Of a DNA stretch of 64,000 nucleotides, positions 34,110-42,263 are shown one piece after another. Made by a program: the position numbers and the translations under genes. This DNA comes from Natronosporangium hydrolyticum (lineage in GTDB: Bacteria > Actinomycetota > Actinomycetes > Mycobacteriales > Micromonosporaceae): NCBI RefSeq assembly GCF_016925615.1, contig NZ_CP070499.1, forward strand, positions 1 through 64,000, read 5' to 3'. Each line of letters begins with the position of its first letter. Position 1 is the stretch's first letter. The notes under the pieces were generated by a model that was not told the DNA's origin, ran no database searches, and saw only the letters and a list, made by a program, of their open reading frames with translations.

Positions 34110-35369
34110 CTACGCCCAGAGGGTGGATATGGGCGCGGCCGTGAGTCGGTCACCGAGCGAGTATGCGAGCTGGCCGGTGTGCAAGATGACTCCGCCGACG
34201 AACTCGTCGCCGAGCTCGTCGCGTAACCAGGCGAGGTGCCGAGCGTCGCCAGTGCCGGGCGCCCCCGCCTTGACCTCGATTGCCACGGTCCGTCGCCCGG
34301 ACAACTCCGCGATCAGGTCGATCTCGCGCCGCCCGTCCGCCTGCCGCAGGTGAAACAGCCGTGGCCGGCTCCGACAGAGCGGCAGCTCCGCCCGCAGCTG
34401 GGCCATCACGAATGTATCGAGCAGCCGACCCAGTAGGAGCGCGTCCTGCAGGATGCTGTTTGTGTCCAGGCGCAATACGCTAGCGACCAGCGCCGGCTCG
34501 ATCAGATACCGCTTCGGGGTACGGACCAGGCGCTTGAGGCGGCTGGAGTGCCACGCTGGCACAGCCTCGGCCACCAGAAGATTGCGCAGCAAATGGTCAT
34601 ACGCGTCAGCAGTGGCTCGGCTCAGATCGGCGGCCCGAAAAACCGCCTGGTGCTCCACCACACCAGCCGTGTGCAGGGCGAGTGCCTCCAGGTAGCGGCG
34701 GACCCGGTCGGGGTCACGCTGCCCACCGATCATGGCGAGGTCCCTGGTCAGCAGTTGATCCAGGTAGCTGTCGAGCCAACGTTCCCGAAGATCGGCGGGT
34801 AGCTCGAGCGCCGCCTCGGGGAATCCACTCCGCAGCGCCAGCTCTACGTATCCCCGAAGGTCCGGCCGCTCGAGTGGCGTCGGCAGATGCTCCACGCCCT
34901 GGGCGGCGACCCGGTCCAGGAACGGCTCGCGTGGTGCGCGGCCTAGGAGCTCGGCCACGGTCAGCCCGTACATGTTGACGCGAACCAATCGGCCCGTGCC
35001 CGGCCACGTCGGCGAGTCGAGGTCGCCCCGCACTGAGCCAGTGACCAGGAATCGTCCGGGGTGTGGTGCCTGGTCGACCGCCCGCTTGACCGCGCCAAGT
35101 ACGGCTGGGGCGACCTGCCACTCGTCGATCAGCACCGGCTCGTCGAGTTCCCGGAGCACGGCGTCCGGGTCGACCGCCACCGCTTGTGCCGTGGGTGGGT
35201 AGTCAAGACGCAACTCTGAGCGGGCGAAGCGGTGGGCGGTGGTGGTCTTGCCCACTGCCCGGGGGCCGACCAGTAGCAACGCGGGCAGGCCGGCTAACAG
35301 TTCTCCGATGAGCGGGTCGACAGCCCGGAGGGCGTAGGTGCCGTCGGCCGCGTCGTTGGTACCCCCCAC
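34110..35369 (-). CDS. AAA ATPase with DUF4143 domain
   Basis: A 419-residue P-loop protein of the AAA_14-DUF4143 type. Walker A GPRAVGKTT at ~35-43, Walker B-like EPVLIDEWQ, a sensor TGSVRGDL and, in the C-terminal half, the DUF4143 region with LDTFVMAQLRAEL and the restriction-endonuclease-like IDLIAELSGRRTVAIEVKAG. The latter has the D...E-V-K pattern of a PD-(D/E)XK nuclease fold. These proteins are abundant in bacteria and of unknown function, often linked to mobile DNA. The gene splits the catabolic cluster and runs against it, flanked on one side by the 34031 palindrome and on the other by four 23-bp repeats, so it is probably an insertion. Confidence 0.88.
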   Translation of the reverse strand: MGGTNDAADGTYALRAVDPLIGELLAGLPALLLVGPRAVGKTTTAHRFARSELRLDYPPTAQAVAVDPDAVLRELDEPVLIDEWQVAPAVLGAVKRAVDQAPHPGRFLVTGSVRGDLDSPTWPGTGRLVRVNMYGLTVAELLGRAPREPFLDRVAAQGVEHLPTPLERPDLRGYVELALRSGFPEAALELPADLRERWLDSYLDQLLTRDLAMIGGQRDPDRVRRYLEALALHTAGVVEHQAVFRAADLSRATADAYDHLLRNLLVAEAVPAWHSSRLKRLVRTPKRYLIEPALVASVLRLDTNSILQDALLLGRLLDTFVMAQLRAELPLCRSRPRLFHLRQADGRREIDLIAELSGRRTVAIEVKAGAPGTGDARHLAWLRDELGDEFVGGVILHTGQLAYSLGDRLTAAPISTLWA

Positions 35370-35401
35370 TACCTGGGCTTCCTTTCCCGCGCACCGTTCG
35401 T

Positions 35402-35493
35402 TATCGCTCTCACGCGCGCCAGCCTATCGCTCTCACACGTCGCTCGCTATCGCTCTCACACACCCTCGGCTATCGCTCTCACACATCGGTGGG
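35402..35493. repeat. Four 23-bp phased direct repeats (iteron-like)
   Basis: The 12-mer TATCGCTCTCAC starts at 35402, 35425, 35448 and 35471, each exactly 23 bp apart, with 11 variable bases between. It lies 33 bp upstream of the ATPase ATG (minus) and 48 bp before the HMG-CoA lyase ATG (plus). A spacing of about two helical turns places the units on the same DNA face, as for iterons or cooperative regulator sites. No promoter consensus explains it. Confidence 0.85.
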
Positions 35494-35540
35494 GTATCGG
35501 GCGGACCTGCGGCCGGCGGCGAGGCTGTCACAATGAAGGC

Positions 35541-36452
35541 ATGACGGAGCTGCCAGCGCAGGTGAGTATCCGGGAAGTGGGGCCGCGTGACGGTCTCCAG
35601 AACGAGGCGCCGGTGCCGACCGAGGCGAAGGTCCGGCTGCTTGACGCCCTCAGCCACACCGGCGTACGCCGGATCGAGGCGGTCTCGTTCGTGCATCCGA
35701 AGGCGATCCCGCAGATGGCCGACGCCGACGAGGTCTGGGCGAAGGCCACCACGGTCGACGGGGTGCGCTACTCCGCGCTGGTGCCCAACTCGCGCGGGGC
35801 GCAGCGGGCGCTGGCGGCGGGGTTCACCGAGATCGAGGTGGTGGTCTCGGCGAGCGACACCCACAACCGGCGCAACGTCAACCGGGCGACCGCCGAGTCG
35901 CTCGACGACATTGCCGCGCTGATCGGGCAGCTGCACAGCCAGGGCGCGGTCGCCGAGGTGATCATCGCGACCTCGTTCGGCTGCCCGTACGAGGGGGATG
36001 TCGACCCGGCCCGGGTGGCCGGAATCGTGGACCGGGTGGTCGCCGACGGCGCGGACCGGGTGTCCTTCGGCGACACCACCGGGATGGCCACGCCGCGGCG
36101 GGTGCGGGAGGTGGTGACCGCGGTCCGCGATCGCCACCCGGACCTGCCGCTTTTGCTGCACTTCCACAACACCCGCGGCACCGCGCTGGCGAATGTGCTG
36201 GCGGCGCTGCAGCTCGGCGTCACCGATTTCGACGCCAGCGTGGGCGGGCTCGGCGGCTGCCCGTACGCCCCGGGGGCCTCCGGCAACGTCGCCACCGAAG
36301 AGGTGGTGCATATGCTGCACGACCTGGGGATCGATACCGGTGTCGACCTGGAGGCGCTGCTGGCGGCGGCGGCGCTGGCCGAGGAGATCGTGGGTCGGGA
36401 GCTGCCCTCCGGGGTGCTGCGCGCCGGTCCTCGTACCCGGCTGGTGAGCTGA
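35541..36452 (+). CDS. mvaB: Hydroxymethylglutaryl-CoA lyase
   Basis: Splits HMG-CoA to acetoacetate and acetyl-CoA, the last step of leucine degradation. The 303-residue TIM-barrel product has VSIREVGPRDGLQNE (metal-binding Asp and substrate Arg), SFVHPKAIPQMAD, the metal-ligand HFHNTRG and the active-site loop GGLGGCPYAPGASGN with its essential cysteine, as in true HMG-CoA lyases. ATG start. It is followed 58 bp later by the carboxyltransferase gene. Its promoter must lie in the region of the 23-bp repeats. Confidence 0.94.
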   Translation: MTELPAQVSIREVGPRDGLQNEAPVPTEAKVRLLDALSHTGVRRIEAVSFVHPKAIPQMADADEVWAKATTVDGVRYSALVPNSRGAQRALAAGFTEIEVVVSASDTHNRRNVNRATAESLDDIAALIGQLHSQGAVAEVIIATSFGCPYEGDVDPARVAGIVDRVVADGADRVSFGDTTGMATPRRVREVVTAVRDRHPDLPLLLHFHNTRGTALANVLAALQLGVTDFDASVGGLGGCPYAPGASGNVATEEVVHMLHDLGIDTGVDLEALLAAAALAEEIVGRELPSGVLRAGPRTRLVS

Positions 36453-36469
36453 CCGAAAACCCGGTAACC

Positions 36470-36481
36470 TAACGATCGTTA
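36470..36481. promoter_or_regulatory. TetR operator-like palindrome before the carboxyltransferase gene
   Basis: 12-bp perfect palindrome TAACGATCGTTA with the AACG-N2-CGTT core shared with 31948-31961. Located in the 58-bp gap after mvaB and 30 bp before the GTG. It suggests that the second half of the cluster has its own TetR-controlled promoter. Confidence 0.68.
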
Positions 36482-36510
36482 AATCCCTGCTCCGCAGATG
36501 AGGAGTCGCG

Positions 36511-38040
36511 GTGACGATCGAGGAAGAGGACCTGGCAAAGCTCCGGGACCGGGTCCACGCTGGCGGGGCCGAGCGCTACCACGCCGCTAACGCCGCGAAG
36601 GGCAAGTTGTTCGCCCGCGAGCGGGTGACCCGGCTGGTCGACGCCGGCTCGTTCGTCGAGGATGGCGAGCTGGCCAATGCCGTCGCCGACGGGCTGCCGG
36701 CCGATGGGGTGGTGACCGGCCAGGCGACCATCGACGGGCGCCGGGTCTGTCTGATGGCGAACGACTCCACGGTGAAGGCCGGCTCCTGGGGCGCCCGTAC
36801 CGTTGAGAAGATCATCCGGATCATCGAGCAGGCGTACGCCGCCGGGGTGCCGATGGTCTATCTGGTCGACTCGGCCGGCGCCCGGATCACCGATCAGGTC
36901 GACCTCTTCCCGGGTCGGCGCGGCGCCGGCAAGATTTTCTGGAACCAGGTGCGGGCCTCCGGCTCCATCCCGCAGGTCTGCGCACTCTTCGGGCCCAGCG
37001 CCGCCGGTGGCGCGTACATCCCCGCCTTCTGTGACGTGGTGGCGATGGTGGACGGCAACGCCAGCATGTATCTGGGCTCGGACCGGATGGTGCAGATGGT
37101 CACCGGCGAACAGACCACTCTGGAGGCGATGGGCGGCGCCCGGGTTCACACCACCGACTCCGGCGTCGGCCACTTTCTCTGCAAGGACGAGGATGAGGCG
37201 CTCGGCGTGGTCCGGCGCTATCTGTCGTACCTCCCGGCGAACTGGACCGAGTCGCCACCGGTGGCCGAGTCGGCGTCACCGGCCACTGTGGATCTCACCG
37301 CGCTGGTCCCGGCGAGCGAGCGGCAGGCCTTCGACATGCGTCGGCTGGTCAAGGGGCTGGTCGACGACGGCTCGTTCTTCGAGATACAGGCGAAGTGGGC
37401 GCGGGAACTTACCGTCGGCTTCGCCCGACTGAACGGCCAGCCGATCGGGGTGGTCGGCAACAATTCCATGCACAAGGGCGGCGTCCTCTTCGTCGACTCG
37501 GCCGACAAGGCGACCCGGTTCGTGCAGCTCTGCGACGCCTTCAACATTCCGTTGCTCTTCCTCGCCGATGTGCCCGGCTTCATGGTCGGCAGCGCGGTGG
37601 AGAAGCAGGGCATCATCCGGCACGGCGCGAAGATGATCAGCGCGATCTCCGAGGCGACCGTCCCCAAGATCTGCGTGGTGGTGCGCAAGGCGTACGGCGC
37701 CGGGCTGTACGCGATGGCCGGGCCGGGCTTCGAGCCGGACGCGACGCTGGCGCTGCCCACCGCCAAGATTGCGGTGATGGGGGCCGAGGCGGCGGTGAAC
37801 GCGGTCTACGCCAACAAGATCGCCGCGCTCGCCAGCGACGAGGAGCGGGCGGAGTTCATCGCCGAGAAGCGGCGTGAGTACGAGGCCGACATCGACCTGG
37901 TCCGGCTCGCCAGCGAACTCGTCATCGACGCCGTACTGCCGCCGGACCAGCTGCGGGCGGAGCTGATCCGCCGCTACGCGCTCGCCGCCACAAAGGATCG
38001 CCACTTCTCGCGTCGCCGTCACGGGGTCACCCCCGTCTGA
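36511..38040 (+). CDS. accD1: Acyl-CoA carboxylase carboxyltransferase subunit (3-methylcrotonyl-CoA type)
   Basis: Transfers CO2 from carboxybiotin to an acyl-CoA. The 509 residues form the two crotonase-like halves of the carboxyltransferase: N-terminal ARERVTRLVDAGSF, GAR-type LVDSAGARITDQ and GPSAAGGAYIPAFCD, then C-terminal ADVPGFMVGSAVEKQGIIRHGAK and AGPGFEPDATLALPTAKI. The sequence and its place beside HMG-CoA lyase and acyl-CoA dehydrogenase point to 3-methylcrotonyl-CoA rather than propionyl-CoA. GTG start with AGGAG 6 nt upstream. 16 bp before the dehydrogenase gene. Confidence 0.92.
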   Translation: MTIEEEDLAKLRDRVHAGGAERYHAANAAKGKLFARERVTRLVDAGSFVEDGELANAVADGLPADGVVTGQATIDGRRVCLMANDSTVKAGSWGARTVEKIIRIIEQAYAAGVPMVYLVDSAGARITDQVDLFPGRRGAGKIFWNQVRASGSIPQVCALFGPSAAGGAYIPAFCDVVAMVDGNASMYLGSDRMVQMVTGEQTTLEAMGGARVHTTDSGVGHFLCKDEDEALGVVRRYLSYLPANWTESPPVAESASPATVDLTALVPASERQAFDMRRLVKGLVDDGSFFEIQAKWARELTVGFARLNGQPIGVVGNNSMHKGGVLFVDSADKATRFVQLCDAFNIPLLFLADVPGFMVGSAVEKQGIIRHGAKMISAISEATVPKICVVVRKAYGAGLYAMAGPGFEPDATLALPTAKIAVMGAEAAVNAVYANKIAALASDEERAEFIAEKRREYEADIDLVRLASELVIDAVLPPDQLRAELIRRYALAATKDRHFSRRRHGVTPV

Positions 38041-38056
38041 GGAAGGGACCAGCACA

Positions 38057-39202
38057 GTGCTCAACGACGAGCAGCGGGCGCTGCAGGAGAGCGTTCGCGA
38101 CTTCGCCCAGGATGTGGTGGCGCCGGTGATCGGCGACTACTACGAGCGACACGCCTTCCCGTACGAGATCGTTGCGAAGATGGGGCGGATGGGGCTGTTC
38201 GGCCTGCCCTTCCCGGAGGAGTACGGCGGGATGGGCGGCGACTACTTCGCGCTCTGCCTGGCGCTGGAGGAGCTGGCCCGGGTCGACTCCTCGGTGGCGA
38301 TCACGGTGGAGGCGGCGGTCTCGCTCGGCGCGATGCCGATCTTCCGGTACGGCACCGAGGAGCAACGCAAACGGTGGCTGCCGAAGCTGGTGGCGGGGGA
38401 GTCGCTGGCCGGGTTCGGGTTGACCGAGCCGGGCAGTGGGTCGGACACCGCCGCGCTGACCACCCGGGCGGTGCGCGACGAGCAGACCGGCGAGTGGGTG
38501 ATCAACGGTTCGAAGTCGTTCATCACCAACTCCGGAACCGACATCACCACGCTGGTGACGGTGACCGCGGTCACCGGCCGGCACCCCGACGGCTCCAAGG
38601 AGATCTCCACCATCATCGTTCCCACGGGTACGCCCGGGTTCACGGTGCAGCCGAACTACTCGAAGGTCGGCTGGTGCGCCTCGGACACCCACGAGTTGAC
38701 CTTCGACGACTGCCGGGTGCCGGCCGAGAACCTGTTGGGCGAGCGGGGCCGGGGGATCGCCCAGTTCCTGAGGATTCTCGACGAGGGCCGGATCGCGATC
38801 GCGGCGCTCTCGGTGGGGCTGGCGCAGGGCTGTGTCGACGAGTGCCTGCGCTATGTCCGGGAACGGGAGGCGTTCGGCCAGCCGATCGGGCAGTTCCAGG
38901 CGGTGCAGTTCCAGGTGGCGGACATGGAGGTACGGGCGCATACTTCTCGGCTCGCCTACTATGACGCCGCGTACCGGATGCTCGCCGGGGAGCCGTTCAA
39001 GCGGCAGGCGGCGATCGCCAAGTTGCACGCCTCGGAGTGCGCGGTGGACAACGCCCGTACGGCGACGCAGTTGCACGGTGGCTACGGGTTCATGAACGAG
39101 TTCCCGGTGGCCCGGTTCTGGCGGGACTCGAAGATCCTGGAGATCGGCGAGGGCACCTCGGAGATCCAGCGGATGGTGATCGCCCGCGACCTCGGCCTGT
39201 AA
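38057..39202 (+). CDS. Acyl-CoA dehydrogenase
   Basis: FAD enzyme that makes the 2,3-trans double bond in a short acyl-CoA, here probably isovaleryl-, isobutyryl- or butyryl-CoA. The 381 residues carry FGLTEPGSGSDTAALTT (FAD/substrate loop), GGYGFMNEFPVARFWRD and EIGEGTSEIQRMVIAR. The glutamate in EGTSEIQ is at the catalytic position used by medium- and short-chain enzymes, whereas isovaleryl-CoA dehydrogenase has Ala or Gly there and its catalytic Glu elsewhere. A broad branched-acyl-CoA dehydrogenase (AcdH-like) is thus more likely than a strict isovaleryl enzyme. GTG start, GGAAGGGA upstream. Confidence 0.92.
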   Translation: MLNDEQRALQESVRDFAQDVVAPVIGDYYERHAFPYEIVAKMGRMGLFGLPFPEEYGGMGGDYFALCLALEELARVDSSVAITVEAAVSLGAMPIFRYGTEEQRKRWLPKLVAGESLAGFGLTEPGSGSDTAALTTRAVRDEQTGEWVINGSKSFITNSGTDITTLVTVTAVTGRHPDGSKEISTIIVPTGTPGFTVQPNYSKVGWCASDTHELTFDDCRVPAENLLGERGRGIAQFLRILDEGRIAIAALSVGLAQGCVDECLRYVREREAFGQPIGQFQAVQFQVADMEVRAHTSRLAYYDAAYRMLAGEPFKRQAAIAKLHASECAVDNARTATQLHGGYGFMNEFPVARFWRDSKILEIGEGTSEIQRMVIARDLGL

Positions 39203-39213
39203 CCCCCCTACGT

Positions 39214-39275
39214 GTTGATCATGGACTTAGGGTCATGACCAGGGCCCTGGTCATGACCCTAAGTCCATGATCAAC
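39214..39275. repeat. Perfect 62-bp GATCATG-family palindrome
   Basis: A perfect 62-bp palindrome with no loop; its left arm begins GTTGATCATGGACTTAGGGT and its centre is AGGGCCCT. It starts 12 nt after the acyl-CoA dehydrogenase stop and ends about 70 bp before the regulator ATG. It probably ends the catabolic operon and is the most regular member of the dispersed family. Confidence 0.9.
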
Positions 39276-39344
39276 ATCTATGAGAGTCGGCTGTACGACG
39301 CATCACTGCGATCGTGGGCGCCAACCCCGTACCCTGACCGCACT

Positions 39345-41783
39345 ATGACCGCGGATCGGGGCGCCGGCTACGACTTCGCGACGTTGTTGCGGCAGCGGCG
39401 GCGGGCGGCCGGCTTGACGCAGGCGGAGCTGGCCCGGGTGGCCGGCCTCGCGGTGCGTACCGTCCGGGAGGCCGAGCGGGGACGCACCGCCCGGCCACAG
39501 CGCACCACCGCGGTCCTGTTAGCCGACTCGCTCGGCCTGACCGGCGAGGAGCGAGCCGGGTTCCTGGGGGCGGCGCGGGGGGCGGGGACGCCAGCGGTGG
39601 TTCCGCCTCCCCGCGCCGCGCAACACCGCGGCCGGCTGCCGCTGCCGTCGCCGCCGCCGCTGGTCGGCCGGGAGGTCGACCTGGCCAGGTTGGGCGAGTG
39701 GCTTGCGAAACCCGCCGAGACCGGGCCGGTTGCGCTGGTGGGGGTGGCCGGAGTCGGCAAGAGCGTGCTCGCGCTGGCGTTGGCCCGGCAGGTCGCCGAG
39801 CACTTCCCCGGCGGCGTGGCCGGGGTCAGCACCGATGGCGACTCCACCACCAGCGAGGTGCTGGACGCGATCGGCACCGCCTTCGGCGTACCCGAGCCGC
39901 GGCAGTTGCTGGCTCGGCTAGCCGAGCAGCCGGCGCTGCTGCTGCTCGACGCCGTCGACCGCGCCGGCCCGGAGCTGCGGGCGACGCTTGCTCAGCTACC
40001 CCCCACCGTGCGGGTGGTCACCACCGGCCGGGCGCCGTTGGGCGTGCCCGGAGAGCGGGTGTGGCCGGTGGCGCCGTTGGAGGCGCCGCCGGCCGGGCCG
40101 GAGCTGACCGGAGTCGAGGCGGCCAGCGAGTTCCCGGCGGCGGCGCTGTTTCTGCGCCGGCTCGCCCAGGTGCGGGCCGACCCGCTCGGCCCCGACGAGC
40201 TGCCGGCGTTGGCGTCGTTGGTGCGGCGGCTGGGGGGTCTGCCGCTGGCGTTGGAGCTCGCCGCCGGTCACGGCCGGCTGCTGCGGCTGCCGGAGATCCT
40301 GCAACGGTACGGCGACCGGGTGCTCGACCTCGGGGAGGGTGAGGACACGCTGCGGGCGGCGGTCGCCGGCAGCTACCGGCTGCTCAGCGTGGCCGAGCAG
40401 GCCGGGTTGCGAAGGCTGGCCGGGTTCCGGGGCCGCTGGTCGGTGGCGCTCGCAGAGCAACTGCTCGGCGATCCGGTGCCGGTGTTGGATCGACTGGTCA
40501 GCCTGGGGTTGGTGGGGGTACGCGGGACCCGGGAGCACCGGTTCCGGATGCTCGACGTGGTCCGGGACTTCGCCATCGAGCAGGCCGAGCGGGCGGGCGA
40601 GCTGGCCGAGGTCCGGCGCGCCCACGCGGTGGTGATCGCCGACTTCGCGGCGCGGGTCGCGCCAGCGATGGCCGGGCCGGGCCTGCCGGTGGCGGCGGCG
40701 CGGCTGGACGATATTGCTGGTGAGGTGTGGGCGGCGCTCAACCACGCCGCCAACGACGACCCGCCGACCGCGTTGCATCTGGCCGCCTGGTTACCCCGGT
40801 GGTGGCGGTTTCGGGGGCGGGACCGGGTCGGCCGGCAGTGGCTGTGCCGGCTGTTGGACGATCCCCGGACCGCCGACGCCGACCCGGCGGTACGAGCCTG
40901 GGCGCAGGTGGGGTTGGCGCACCTCGCCTCCGAACATGGCGAGGGGGCGGCGGAGCGACCGGCCGCCGACGCGGCGATGGCGACGTTCCGGCGGCTCGGC
41001 GACGTTGCGGGGCAGTTGGCGGCGCGGCGGATCCTGGCCGCGGTCGAGGTGGCCGACGCCCGGTATGAACCGGCCCGGGAGCACAGCCTGGCGGCGTTGT
41101 CGCTGGCTACCACCCATGCCAGGCATCGGGATGCGGCCATCGCACAGCTCGCGCTCGGCTGGCATGAGCTGCGGGACGGTCAGCTGGCCGGGGCTCGCCG
41201 CCGGCTGGCGGCGGTCGACCGGCTGGGGGCCCAGTCGGGTGATCGCCGATTACGCCTGCTCGCGGCGGCCGGCCTCGCCGAGGTGTTCCGGCTCGCCGGC
41301 CGGTACGAGGAGGCGGTGGTGACCGGTCGGCGGATGCTCTCCGGCATGGCGGAGCTGGGAGATCCCGGCCTGCGGCGGCGGGTCTTCACTACGCTGGGGC
41401 AGGCGTTGGCGAGTGTGGACCGGGTCGCCGACGCCGAACAGGTGCTGACCCGGCTCCGGCTAGATGACCCGGCCGCCCACGGTGGCCCGGCGGCGGGGTC
41501 GTGCGCGTTGATCGAGGCCCGGCTGGCGTTGGCCCGGGGAGACCGAGTGTTGGCCGCCGAATGGTTCGGCGCCGCCGCCGGCCAGCTCGTCGGCGGTGGG
41601 GAGGCCCGGGACCGGCTGACCGCGTTGCTGGAGTTGGCGTTGGTCGCCGACGAGCCGCAGCGCCGGCAGGTCTGCCATGAGCTGGCGCAGCTGTGCCAGG
41701 TTGGTGGATTCGTGCTGCTGGATCGCGAGCGGGCCCGGTTGACTGCGGCCGGGATCGATATCGCCGATGTCGAGCAGGGTTGA
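39345..41783 (+). CDS. XRE-type HTH, STAND NTPase and TPR regulator
   Basis: An 812-residue multidomain protein. Residues ~10-70 are an XRE HTH (LLRQRRRAAGLTQAELARVA then VREAERGRTARP). About 110-400 is an NB-ARC/STAND ATPase with Walker A GVAGVGKSVLAL and Walker B LLLLDAVD, plus a winged-helix-like segment (LRRLAGFRGRWSVALAEQLL). From ~540 to the end is a helical TPR-like region rich in Ala and Arg. Such proteins sense a ligand through the TPR part and switch oligomeric state on ATP binding. Target is unknown. The ATG at 39345 is chosen because the frame upstream lies inside the 62-bp palindrome. Confidence 0.86.
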   Translation: MTADRGAGYDFATLLRQRRRAAGLTQAELARVAGLAVRTVREAERGRTARPQRTTAVLLADSLGLTGEERAGFLGAARGAGTPAVVPPPRAAQHRGRLPLPSPPPLVGREVDLARLGEWLAKPAETGPVALVGVAGVGKSVLALALARQVAEHFPGGVAGVSTDGDSTTSEVLDAIGTAFGVPEPRQLLARLAEQPALLLLDAVDRAGPELRATLAQLPPTVRVVTTGRAPLGVPGERVWPVAPLEAPPAGPELTGVEAASEFPAAALFLRRLAQVRADPLGPDELPALASLVRRLGGLPLALELAAGHGRLLRLPEILQRYGDRVLDLGEGEDTLRAAVAGSYRLLSVAEQAGLRRLAGFRGRWSVALAEQLLGDPVPVLDRLVSLGLVGVRGTREHRFRMLDVVRDFAIEQAERAGELAEVRRAHAVVIADFAARVAPAMAGPGLPVAAARLDDIAGEVWAALNHAANDDPPTALHLAAWLPRWWRFRGRDRVGRQWLCRLLDDPRTADADPAVRAWAQVGLAHLASEHGEGAAERPAADAAMATFRRLGDVAGQLAARRILAAVEVADARYEPAREHSLAALSLATTHARHRDAAIAQLALGWHELRDGQLAGARRRLAAVDRLGAQSGDRRLRLLAAAGLAEVFRLAGRYEEAVVTGRRMLSGMAELGDPGLRRRVFTTLGQALASVDRVADAEQVLTRLRLDDPAAHGGPAAGSCALIEARLALARGDRVLAAEWFGAAAGQLVGGGEARDRLTALLELALVADEPQRRQVCHELAQLCQVGGFVLLDRERARLTAAGIDIADVEQG

Positions 41784-41799
41784 GCGTCGGCCACTGGGG

Positions 41800-42261
41800 T
41801 CACTCCCGGCCGAAAAAATCTCGGAGCAGGTCGGCGCACTCCGCCGCCAGCACCCCACCGTAGACCTCCATCCGGTGCGGCACCCGGCGGTCCCGGACCA
41901 CATCCCACAGCGAACCGACCGCGCCGGTCTTTGGCTCCCACGCCCCGAAGACCAGCCGCGCCACCCGGGCCAGCACCAGCGCCCCCGCGCACATCGTGCA
42001 CGGCTCCAGCGTCACCACCATGGTGCAGTCGGAGAGTCGCCAGGAACCGGTCGCCGCCGCGGCCCGGCGCAGCGCCACCACCTCGGCGTGGGCGGTGGGG
42101 TCGCCGGTCAGCTCCCGTTCGTTGCGGCCAACCGCCAGCTCCTCGCCGTCCGGGCCGAACAGGACCGCGCCGACCGGGACGTCGGCGGCGCCCACCGGCG
42201 GCCCGCTAGCCGCGACCGTCAACGCCCGCCGCATCCAGCCGGCGTAGCCGTTGCCCCACAC
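41800..42261 (-). CDS. tadA: tRNA-specific adenosine deaminase TadA
   Basis: Deaminates adenosine-34 to inosine in tRNA-Arg(ACG) so that one tRNA reads several codons. The 153-residue product has the zinc site TAHAEVVALRRA (HAE with catalytic Glu) and TLEPCTMCAGALV (PCxxC). The start is set at the GTG 42261, because the segment GNGYAGWMRRALTVAA aligns with the E. coli TadA region before the first strand; an ATG at 42234 would remove it. The GTG lies 2-3 nt after the upstream gene's stop, so the two are coupled. Confidence 0.92.
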   Translation of the reverse strand: MWGNGYAGWMRRALTVAASGPPVGAADVPVGAVLFGPDGEELAVGRNERELTGDPTAHAEVVALRRAAAATGSWRLSDCTMVVTLEPCTMCAGALVLARVARLVFGAWEPKTGAVGSLWDVVRDRRVPHRMEVYGGVLAAECADLLRDFFGRE

Positions 42262-42263
42262 GA

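Noticed and set aside
35402-35493. CRISPR array
   Set aside because: The 12-bp repeat and 11-bp filler are far too short for CRISPR repeats and spacers, there are only four units and no cas genes. Kept as a phased direct repeat.
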